DNA of 64,000 bases from Larix kaempferi (taxonomy: Eukaryota; Streptophyta; Pinopsida; Pinales; Pinaceae). The stretch spans positions 10,188,501 through 10,252,500 of the forward strand of contig BSBM01000608.1 of the NCBI GenBank assembly GCA_027924585.1, given 5' to 3'. Made by a program: the position numbers and the translations under genes. Below, piece after piece: positions 1 to 9,575 of the stretch. The number at the start of each line of letters is the position of its first letter. Position 1 is the first letter of the stretch. The notes under the pieces were generated by a model, which made no database searches, had not been told where the DNA came from, and saw only the letters and a list, made by a program, of their open reading frames with translations.

Positions 1-452
1 ACCAAGAGAGATAGCCATAACCTAGCAGCAGATCCTCCTCTTCCATAAGTGTGCCACTCCTCCTTGAGTGCATGTGTGAGAAGTGAGTGAGTAAATAGAG
101 TGCCTCCCGCACTCTATTTATACTTGACTTGACTTGCCTTTTTACCTAACTCATGTAGGCTCGAACTTAACCACATAATATAATGCTGAGTGGGCCGACC
201 CCCAATAGGGTGGTCTAATAACCCTTTGACCCACATGGCTGACCCCCAATAGGGTGGTCTAATAACCCTTTGACCCACATGACTTATACAGGGCCGACCC
301 CAAATAAGGTGGTCTAATAACCCATCAAGTATAAGTTACGACACTTACAATATAAATGACGACACTTCCTTATAGAGGAATAATACCATCTCTATAGGAA
401 TACAATATACATATATGTGAAATACATTCCGAAGTTACATATACATCAACAC
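1..452 (-). repeat. C1 3' LTR (partial)
   Basis: This stretch matches 6422-6872 almost base for base and ends, like that copy, in tacatcaaca, which read on the minus strand is the TGTTGATGTA LTR start. The first part lies outside the window. It contains the same three-fold 44-bp repeat (about 193-315) as the other LTR. Confidence 0.95.
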
Positions 453-463
453 TCCCTCTTAAC
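453..463 (-). promoter_or_regulatory. C1 polypurine tract
   Basis: On the minus strand the bases directly before the 3' LTR read ttaagagggag, a purine-rich plus-strand primer site in the expected place. Confidence 0.7.
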
Positions 464-689
464 TAGGAAGGTATTTCTCAGCACAGTTCTTCTAGCACAA
501 GTCATCTTCTCTGGATCATCGTCACTAGATAATCGTCATCGAGTCATCATCATCGTCACTACTGCTGCTATCTCAATCAATCTCTGAATCTACTAGTCAT
601 AGGAAGTTCTACAGAGCCAGTCCTTTTTCATACTGGATGTAGGCCCACCACCTGCAGGTCTTCATCATCACTGGCCATACTGTGGAATC

Positions 690-1295
690 CTCAGGACTTA
701 TTACGTGCGTCACAAAACCTGGCTGCAGCATCCCAGGCTATTACGAGCACACAGCTCTACCTGTAGGATCTCCCAGGAGCACATTACATGTGACCCATCA
801 CAAAACCTGGCTGAAGCATCCCAGGCTATTACGAGCACACGGCTCTACCTGTCGGATCTCCCAGGAGCACATTACATGTGATCTCACCACAAAACCTGGC
901 TGAAGCATCTGAGGCCTTTTTCATCCTGTCCAGATCTCCCAGGAGCAAATTACATGTGGTCATGGCAAAACCTGGCTGAAGCATCTGAGGCCTTTTTCAT
1001 CCTGTCCAGATCTCCCAGGAGCAAATTACATGCCATAGGACAAAACCTCGCAAGAGCATCTGCCAGATATCCCAGGGCATCGAATTACATGCCATAGGCA
1101 AAACCTCGAAAGACTATCTGCAGATCTCCCAGGGCACAAATTACATGTCCTCCCAAGCAAAACCTCGCAAGAGCATTTGCTAGATGTCCCAGGGCACCGA
1201 ATTACATGCCATAGGCAAAACCTCGAAAGACCATCTGCAAATCTCCCAGGGCACAAATTACATGCTTTCCTGCACAACCTGATCCACGGCCACAA
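690..1295 (-). repeat. C1 3' untranslated tandem repeats, array 1
   Basis: Tandem units each carry a form of acaaaacct...gatctcccagg...attacatg. Units are about 87 bp near 700-890, about 76 bp near 890-1025 and about 60 bp near 1025-1290, so the array changes unit type along its length. The same array occurs in C2 (63110-63660), so it is a family character. The apparent open frames here are repeat translations, not genes. Confidence 0.85.
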
Positions 1296-1389
1296 AGTAT
1301 CATCTAATACTCATCATCATCACTGCAACATCCTACTGCATGTTATCTGGAGAAGCTCGTCATCCACGATCATCCTGATCATACAATGC

Positions 1390-1670
1390 ATCCATCTGAT
1401 GCACACATAGATACATGATCCACACAATGTATCCATCAACATACATGATCTACCTGATCATACAAAGATACATGATCCACACAATGTATCCAACAGCATC
1501 CAACATGATGCGTTCATACAAAATACATACACATGATCCAACCGATCATATCCAGCATCCAACATGATGCGTACATACATAAATGATCCAACTGATCATA
1601 TCCAGCATCCAACATGATGCGTACATACATAAATGATCCAACTGATCATATCCAAGCAGAAACCAGAACA
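1390..1670 (-). repeat. C1 3' untranslated tandem repeats, array 2
   Basis: Repeats of a roughly 50-bp unit containing gatcatatccagcatccaac and atgatgcgtacatacat. The equivalent array in C2 lies at about 62560-62960. Noncoding; between the pol remnant and array 1. Confidence 0.8.
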
Positions 1671-1764
1671 TCATCCTGATGCCCATTATCCAGTGCTTAC
1701 ATCCACAGCCATGTGAAGGATCCTCCTTCCAACATGCTTGGAATGGCTTCAGCAAATGTGTCCA

Positions 1765-3050
1765 TCACTTCTTCCTTGAAGTGTCCTCAATCTGAAGAAC
1801 GCCAAGCCTCTCTCTGAAGTACTCAAACTTCACTCTGGCTAGTGGCTTCGCCAGCACATCTGCAATCTGCTCATCCGTCACAACATACAGAAGCTTCACA
1901 GCTCCTCTCTGCACCATATCCCTGATATAGTGATATTTGATCTCTATGTGTTTCGACCTGTCATGAAACACTGGGTTCTTGAACAGCTTCACACAACTCT
2001 GGTTATCACAGAAGATACCAGTAGCCTCCAACGGGAGATCAAATAACTCAGACAGTAGCTTCCGTATCCATACTGCCTCACAACTAGCTAAACATGCTGC
2101 AACATACTCTGCCTCAGCTGTACTCAGTGATACGCAGGACTGCTTCCTGCTAAACCAAGAGATCACACCTGATCTCATACTGAAGCAGCACCCAGATGTG
2201 CTCTTCCTGTCTGCAGCACTGCCAGCCCAATCTGAATCAACATAACCCTGTAGGTTAAACTTTTGATTCACCTCATACTTGAGCCCATAATCCACTGTAC
2301 CCTTCAGGTACCTCAGAACATGCTTTTACAGCAATCAGGTGAACACTCCTCGGATCCGTCAGGAACTGGCTCAATGTGTTCACAGCAAAGCGAATGTCCG
2401 GTCTCGTGTTCGTCAGGTACATCAAGGACCCAATCATCTGACGATACATAGAGACATCAACCGCCTGAGATGAAGCATCACATAGAAGCTTCAGATTTGA
2501 TGCCATAGGTGTGGCCATATCCTTGCAGTCCATCATCCCGAATCTCTTCAGGATATCTACTATGTACTTCCCTTGTCCAAGGAAGATTCCATCTGCACTC
2601 TGCCACACCTCCATGTCAAAAACAAATAGTGCATCATCCCCAAGTTCTTCATCTCGAACTCGGTAGTAAGCTTCCGCTGCGTGTCGGCAATCAATCTATC
2701 TTCACCTGTAACAAACAGGTTATCCGCATACAAAAGTAGTATCACTGGATTGCCTTCTTCAACCTTGTAGAAAAGGTTGGAATCTGCTTTACTCTTGGTA
2801 ACGCCCAAACTGGATAGAAAGCTGTCTATCCTACCATACCAAGTTCTGCACACATATATGACTACACCATGCTGTCTTGAGATCCATCTGGTGCATCTTC
2901 TATTTCATCACTTTTATATTTCTCAATGCTGCCATCTGCAACATGCTTGATCTGATAGTTCCATTTGGAAGTCATAACAAACTTCCCTTCACATCTTGGG
3001 ACTACATCCCAAACATCATTCTTCATGATCGACAGATCATGGCATTCCAT
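1765..3050 (-). pseudogene. C1 copia reverse transcriptase / RNase H remnant
   Basis: Read from 3050 downward this gives a copia RT start (VWDVVP, TSKWNYQIKHVADGS), then RT with the active-site box LLLYADN, then IGSLMYLTNTRPDI, then RNase H with VDSDWAGSAADRKSTSG, STAEAEYVA, FCDNQS and the HIEIKYHYIRD end. Compared with C2, several blocks after VADGSIEKYK are deleted (about 60 codons or more), there is a stop near 2862, and the frame shifts near 2615 and 2325. The usual YVDD box reads YADN, losing one metal-binding aspartate. The last segment (2295-1765, 176 residues) is open and ends exactly as C2 does. Copia RT converts element RNA to DNA; this copy cannot. Confidence 0.93.
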
Positions 3051-3059
3051 TTCTTCATC

Positions 3060-4772
3060 CCAGATCCTGGGAACTTCAATATCTTCAATAAATAAATTTG
3101 TTGCTGAACAAATGTTGTAGTTCTTCTTTTGTAGGATATGGCATACGATCTTTCCTACACAACAAGTTAAATTGCATGATTAGAAAACATCTCATAGTTT
3201 TCAGAACAAATTCTTACACATAAAGAAATATGCCATACAGTCATGCAATTATCTTAGCCAATGCTTCAATACAACATTTATCCATATTCCGTAACTTTCT
3301 AGATGCCTTCCAATCTCTACCAGAACATTGTTAAGAGTGTGCACAACTCCCAACATGTCAGCAAAGAGGTTTCATTCTAGATAAGTAGCAATGGAATGTT
3401 GTACAGTGCCATAGGCCACTTACCCATGTATATTAGTAGTATACTCTTCATTAATGCAATTATTCTACTATGCACAATACATATCCTAAATCTAGGAACA
3501 TGAGCATATACATCATTGAACAATTTTATTTAAACAAACAAATATGCAAGAAATTAAAATACTTATCTTTGTTTGTTCGTTAGGTGGACTCCCTCTGAGT
3601 CTTTGCTTCCTTACAGGAGCTGTTGCAGTCCTAATCTGAAGTAGCTTCTTCTACACCTTTCTGTTGTGGAAAGATGGTCAACTCCCTCTGAGTATCTGCA
3701 TCCTTGCAGAAACTACTGAAGTGTGTTCCTTTGATTTCTTGCAGGAACAACTGGAGTGTGCTCCCTCTTGATCTTTGCTTCCTGGATTACCTGTCCTTGA
3801 ACTTACATTCATTCTTGGTCCCTATGCATGCTTATTAGTATCATGATTGTGTTATCCTTGTGATCTCATATAAAATCATACATTCATTAGTATACTATTA
3901 AAAACACAATAATCTCAAGCATGTATAGTCATGATCATTTCAAACAGAAAATAATAAGCATTAGCATTCAAGGTTTATGTAGAATTCTTATGGTTAGTCA
4001 AATCATAAGAAACATAACATATCTAAACCTGTAATTACTCAAACCTATGACTCTTCGGGTTAGTTGAATCATCAATCAAGATAAGAGATATAAAATGCAT
4101 AAAACCTGTGATTATTCAAACCTATACCATCATGATTCTTCTGGTTAGTCATATCATCAATTATGGTAAGAAACATAATATGCATACAATCATGATTATT
4201 CAAACCTATGACTTCATGAATAATCATTATCAACAATAGTATAAGATCCTAACACAAGGTAGGATTCTATCTTGATATAGGAAAAACATACCTGGATTAG
4301 CATGCTAGCTATTTATGTCTAACATACTCACATGATGTCTTCTTGTTCTTCTTCAATGACTTGTGCTAGTAACCTGTATATCTTATAGGTTAACTATTAC
4401 AAAATCAAGTTATACATACCTCGTAAATGGATCTTCTATGAGATCCATGACAATGGATGAATCTTTGTCCTCATGTTATCACGATCATATGTTCTTGGAC
4501 TAGAACATGATTTGTCTTTCTTGGTGTACCTTTCATGTTAGTAGACAACATAAACCTCATACAACACCATAATGCATTAGTACAATCATAAGTGTCAATA
4601 CCCTAATCAATGAATATTTTCTATCGTGCATTCATAGTTTTATTAAGGTGATATGACAAGTCTAAAATCAAGATTGTACTAACCGTAATAACATGAAGAC
4701 AAACATACCATAAAATTAATCATGAACAAATCTTGAAACATACCTCGATGATTCATACCTGTCGAGATCGCT
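3060..4772 (-). other. Foreign intron-like tract replacing C1 gag-PR-IN
   Basis: C1 aligns to C2 on both sides of this tract but not within it; at the 5' end the match stops just after cataagaag. On the minus strand the tract has several strong donor-like sites, for example gacag|gtatgaatc (about 4757), catcgag|gtatgtttc and ttacgag|gtatgtata, and acceptor-like ends such as agatatacag|gttac and ttgttgtgtag|gaaag (about 3152). It is AT-rich with no long open frame. Three copies of a ctcagagggag-type unit lie about 85 bp apart at 3580-3790. It reads like a piece of an intron-containing host gene captured in sense orientation; the donor gene is not recognised. Confidence 0.5.
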
Positions 4773-4774
4773 TG

Positions 4775-6210
4775 TAATCTTCTTATGTAAGGCCTTAGCC
4801 TCATCTCCCTCTGAAACAGGAACTTCTTCACTTATGTAAGTGACCAATCCATCTTCTTCTAGGATTAACCCAATCCACTTGATTTACAAGAACTGGGACT
4901 GGAGCTTGATATGGGTTTGTCAGAGAACCCCCAAAAACTCAAACTTTGAATTTTAAACTTCTGAAAGGATAGAAATATGCGATTTGATGAGCTGATCAAG
5001 CTGGTATATTCAGAATTTGAAAACTGCAAAGTTTCACTCCTCAATTTTGCCTTTGAGACTTCTGGATTCACTGGACGTGACCTTGAACTGGGGTTTGATG
5101 AAGCCCACTCTTCTGCCCAATCAAAATGTTTGATCTAAAGCTCTAAGCTTCTATTTTTCTGAGGAGCTTCCAGCCGTGGTCACAGATTTCAAAAATTTCC
5201 TTTTTTTACAGAAACCCTAATTTTCCACTTTTCTGATCAAAGTCCCGAACTAGGGTCTAATCAAGCCCGGCCTTCTGCCCAACCAAAAATTCTGATCTTG
5301 GTCTCTAAATTTCTATTTTGATGAGTAGCATCCAGCCGTGGTCTCCGATTACAAAAATTCCAACTTTCTCCAAAGCCCTAAATTCCGGAAGCCATGAATG
5401 AAGGTACCAAAAAATAATTCTGTTTTGACATAAATATGTACCTGATTGTTTCTGGTGTAACTCCGAAATTTTTGATCCACAGGGTCTGAAAAAGTTTTCT
5501 GAGATAGCCTGACCTGTTATATTTCCATCCTGACAGGTCTGACCTCAATTGGATTCTCTGAGAGAGATTTATGCCAAATGTCGTAACGTGACCTGTTTTG
5601 GGATAAAACAGGAGAACGAACTTGTACGGCATGCCACGTGTCACTGTTTTAACTTCGGACTCTAAAAACGTTTCCTGAGATAGCTCATCCTGTTACCTTT
5701 CCATCCTGATAGGTATGACATCAATTGGACTCTCTGAGAGAGAGTTATGCCAAATGTCGCAACATGACCTGTTTATGGGATAATACAGGAGAGCGAACTT
5801 GTACGGCGTGCCACGTGTCACTGATTCAACTTCGGCCTCTGAAAAAGTTTTCTGAGATAGTACAGTCTGTGTACTACCTGTCACTTTTCACGAAATTTCC
5901 TTTGGATCTTCTTAGCCCAAGTTATGACCTTTTTCCCAAGGTCACCTGATTTTAACTCAGATCTGGAAGAGGCAGAAACCCTATATTGCACAGATCATAA
6001 ATCACAAAGTGCAACGAATTAGAGGTTTTCCTTTGGACACAATGTACCTGGAGATCTTAGCTTCGTCTTGTAACAATTTCAGATCTGAAAAATTCACCAA
6101 AACGGATTTATAGCGAAAGTACTACGATGACTGGTTTTTGCTATATCAAGCCCTAGCATCGTAAGTGCAACAAGTGTCATACATGCCATATCATGCCTTC
6201 TTTCAGGCTA
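4775..6210 (-). other. C1 5' leader and gag-start remnant with tandem repeats
   Basis: Between PBS and foreign tract. The distal part (about 5010-4775) aligns with the C2 leader and the first gag codons, but the 101 bases found in C2 at 58349-58449 are absent, joining caagtg directly to gattgggttaatcc. The proximal part is longer than in C2 and includes repeats: about 162 bp starting at 5111 and 5273, and a unit of about 177 bp starting at 5485, 5661 and 5837 (each with a form of tctgaaaaagttttctgaga). No open coding frame of note. Confidence 0.75.
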
Positions 6211-6222
6211 GCTCTGATACCA
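6211..6222 (-). promoter_or_regulatory. C1 primer binding site (initiator tRNA-Met)
   Basis: The minus strand reads TGGTATCAGAGC immediately after the 5' LTR, the standard copia minus-strand primer site complementary to initiator tRNA-Met. Confidence 0.95.
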
Positions 6223-6872
6223 TGTTAGATTTTCAGAATTTACTTCAATATGATCTAGGATCTTAACTAAGAGAACAACATGTACAGCATATCTACGGCA
6301 TATCAATCATGGAGACAATAATGCAAGCACACAAGAGACACAAAGATTTACTTGGGGAAAACCATAAAGGTGAAAAACCCCAATAACTTCCTCAGAGATA
6401 GATAGAGCAATGATACAACCAACCAAGAGCGATAGCCATAACTTAGCAGCAGATCCTCCTCCTCCATAAGTGCGCCACTCCTCCTTGAGTGCATGTGTGA
6501 GAAGTGAGTGAGTAAATAGAGTGCCTCCCGCACTCTATTTATACTTGACTTGACTTGCCTTTTTACCTAACTCATGTAGGCTCGAACTTAACCACATAAT
6601 ATAATGCTGAGTGGGCCGACCCCCAATAGGGTGGTCTAATAACCCTTTGACCCACATGGCCGACCCCCAATAGGGTGGTCTAATAACCCTTTGACCCACA
6701 TGACTTATACAGGGCCGACCCCAAATAAGGTGGTCTAATAACCCATCAAGTATAAGTTACGACACTTACAATATAAATGATGACACTTCCTTATAGAGGA
6801 ATAATACCATCTCTATAGGAATACAATATACATATATGTGAAATACATTCTGAAGTTACATATACATCAACA
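6223..6872 (-). repeat. C1 5' LTR, 650 bp
   Basis: Starts TGTTGATGTA and ends ...AACA on the minus strand, next to the PBS. A TATA-like TATAAATAG lies at about 6535-6543 (minus), fitting a U3 promoter. A 44-bp unit containing ggccgaccccc and ggtggtctaataaccc occurs three times from about 6614 to 6740, two near-identical and one diverged. The LTR abuts degenerate host-type coding sequence, so C1 may have inserted into it. Confidence 0.95.
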
Positions 6873-7775
6873 TAATACACTTCGCTTCCTCGTTACAAAC
6901 ATGTTTTTCTTTTGAGTCATCTACAATCACTCTATTCGTAGCATCCCAACCATGGATCAAAATGTCCCAAACTGTGTTTAAAGGCTTGAGAAATACATAA
7001 GGATTTCCATCACCCCGATAACCCTCTCTGGCTATGCAAGAACAATATTCTTGTGTTACAATTACTCTGAATTGTTCCCTTTGCAATCCCGTTCTTTGTA
7101 ATATTGTTGGGAAAAACTCATCAACATTTTTTTGTTGTGCAAATGTCCATACCCCAAATTCAAATATACTATAAATAATTTTTCAAAAATTCCATTAATA
7201 CTGGACGTATAAAATAATACTTTGTGTTGATTTGATATCCGGTGTTCGTGGCAATCTGAATTTCTTTTTTTTATGAATTGCGTGTAACAAAACTCCATTG
7301 AAATCGAAAATAATCAATGGTTTACTAGAAACAAATCTTCTAGTACTATATGCAAACAAAAAAAAACACACAACCCAATCAATAAAATATTATGTTTCAA
7401 TGTTTCTAAGTATATTGCTTTCATGTTCTGCAATTCTTGAAACACATCACCAGATACATGATACGATGTCCATAAATAATATGAGAATTGTGCAATAAAA
7501 CTTACATCAATTAAATGTAGAAGTTGTCAAAAATATACAAATCACTAAATGAATTGTTGTCTGTATAATATGACGGTCATTTGAAGTTGAATGTCTTTAA
7601 CGAACGCCCCATTTTTTAACGAGGCCCGAGATAATTCAACAGAGAAAAAGACATTTTTTTATAGTTATTTCTCTCTCTTGTGAACTGTCAAATGTCCAAC
7701 TAGTTGGCATTTTCAAGCAGTTTTCCTTGCTATTATCTATTGATTGATATTTCCCTTAATCTATAAACAACATGT

Positions 7776-7830
<55 letters not shown>

Positions 7831-8767
7831 AAGTACATCATTGAACAAATGTTTGTATACATTGAGTACTTCACCAACATTATAGTATGTATACCAATGT
7901 TATTATAAATAGTACTAAGTCTACATTGCTCTTGACCCCAAATAAATACTAAGTATTCATTCTTCAACCATTCAAATATACCAATGAATTTTTTAATTTC
8001 CATGTTTTTTAGCAAGGAAAACCACAGAGCAACGTCGAAATGTTCTCTGGAAACACTGATAATATTGGGGCTAAACATCTGTGCATCATAACGATAGCAA
8101 TTATGGAAAAAATGAGGTTGTTTGGAAGAATCTTCAATGTTGGATAACATCTGAACTCCAAAGAGCAATCCCTCTACTCCCAAGACCAACAATTCTTTTG
8201 CGGTGATATCCGGACTACATACAAGAATCGTGACTATATACACAAAAACAACAACAACACTTTGTTCATGAAGTTAATGATCACAAACATGCAACTGTAA
8301 ATGAAGATTTTGATTTCCAAAGATTAATACAAAAATAACCCAAAATTTCACAGATTGAAATGATTTAATAAAACCATCACACTGAACTAATTATATGTTA
8401 GATTCCGACGAAAATAGCAACATCACCGAAAAAACAGAAAACACATTGAATGATTTAAAATATACGTAGGTTACATATAGTGTTTCCCACTCTTGAAATA
8501 AGCAATGATAGGTTACATTTGATGGCTATCACTCAACTAGAAGAAGGCATTGAAGGTTATGATATCAGCTGATTCATGCATTTTACTAAAGCCCTGCCAG
8601 ATTTGATGTACCAATTCACTTTCTTTCCTACCAGACGATGCAATAAAGGGCTTACTCAAAATACAGTTTTCACATGGATGTGCTTTCACATCATCACCCT
8701 CCAAAACAATCATTGATGTATTACTTTCTGATGTTGTCGTTGGGAACTCCTCCCACACACGCTCCAT
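6873..8767 (-). pseudogene. FCP1/NIF-type HAD phosphatase-like modules, degenerate
   Basis: Not recognised by name, but several pieces follow the FCP1-like HAD layout. At 7285-7314 the minus strand encodes IIFDFNGVLL (HAD motif I, second acidic residue as N); then FIRPVLMEFL in another frame; then VTQEYC, FLKPLNTVWDI and VIVDDSKEKHVCN (about 6905-6930), matching the lysine and DD motifs. At 8215-7880 a second copy reads KELLVLGVEGLL (motif I aspartate lost) to LVFIWGQEQC. At 8767-8537 a third piece, VLEGDDVKAHPCENCILSKPF, resembles the end of such a domain. Frames shift repeatedly and stops intervene. The family removes phosphate from protein serines such as those of the RNA polymerase II tail; this copy is probably dead. 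C1 truncates it at 6872. Confidence 0.45.
7778..7825. repeat. (AT)n microsatellite
   Basis: About 48 bases of uninterrupted AT dinucleotide repeat. It extends an adjacent minus-strand frame as a Tyr-Ile run, which is an artefact of the repeat. Confidence 0.97.
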
Positions 8768-9226
8768 ATTTTTTTGTGTATTTCCTTCTTTATCGTAGGT
8801 ACATCTCTATATAAACCATAAAAATAAAATTTGTCCCCCATATGATTTTTCTGTACTTCCTGCCCTCAAAAATTTTGTAAACAGTGACTTCCCCTCATTG
8901 ACCCCACATTTAGATGACCAAATCCCAACATTGAATTTGGAAAGACATAATCCCAAAAATTTCATGGCATGTGTCCATGACTCATATGAAGTTTCTTTGT
9001 GTTTAAATTAAAATTCACCAACAATACTTTCTTCCCCCTTTCTTACTTTTTTCCCTCCAACAATATTTTTTTATTTCCCTTTTTTTCTCTTTTGGAGTCA
9101 TTTTCTATGACTTTCTTGCGAAAAAGAAAACCTTTCATTTCTAAAATCCATAACATTTTTGTATGGGGAACTGCACATAAATAATGCTCGTCATTATATA
9201 TTTCGGAATAAATTTGTTTTATCAAT

Positions 9227-9550
9227 TTAAGTAGAAAATATTCGTTGTTTTTTACCTATCAATGCTAGGCCAACATTTGAGTGGTGAGTAACATCGCTGG
9301 AGATACCATGTTTTGACACCAAGCCCTCGCCTGGTTCATTGTTGTCCAAGCTCTTTCCCAATTCATTATTGTCCAAGCTCTCGCATGGTTCATTATTATC
9401 CGATGTGATTTGTTGGATAATATCCATGGACATCGTCGATGCCAACTCTAGTTGTGGATGATCCACATGTTGAATAGCAATCCAATCATCTTGACCTGGA
9501 AATTTGTCGGTATACATTTTATATAAATTTTTGCAAGTATTCAAGTTCAT
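9227..9550 (-). pseudogene. Open fragment with 9-residue repeats, unrecognised
   Basis: A 107-codon open frame beginning MNLNTCKNLYKMYTDKF and containing three near-copies of a nine-residue unit (DNNEPCESL, DNNELGKSL, DNNEPGEGL). It lies between the methyltransferase-like and phosphatase-like remnants on the same strand and could be a linker exon of either. The last residues before the stop at 9227 lie in AT-rich, intron-like sequence. No family recognised. Low complexity suggests a disordered linker. Confidence 0.35.
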
Positions 9551-9575
9551 TATCCCTATTCATAATTTAGTTAAT

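Larger units (their letters stand above)
1..6872 (-). mobile_element. C1: copia LTR retrotransposon, internally replaced, 3' LTR cut by window edge
   Basis: Two direct copies of one LTR (1-452, incomplete, and 6223-6872) bracket an internal region with a tRNA-iMet-type primer site next to the right LTR and a purine tract next to the left one, so the element reads on the minus strand. Only RT and RNase H remnants are present; gag, protease, integrase and the start of RT are missing and a 1.7 kb foreign tract occupies their place. It belongs to the same family as C2 at 57216-63675, to which the leader, RT, RNase H and 3' untranslated repeats align by eye. Family: Ty1/copia, by RT and RNase H sequence. 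It cannot be autonomous. Confidence 0.93.

Noticed and set aside
1026-1295. Cys-rich 89-codon ORF with repeats
   Set aside because: It is the translation of tandem DNA repeats in the C1 3' untranslated region.
7761-7900. Tyr-Ile run as a membrane segment
   Set aside because: It comes from the (AT)n microsatellite read in frame.
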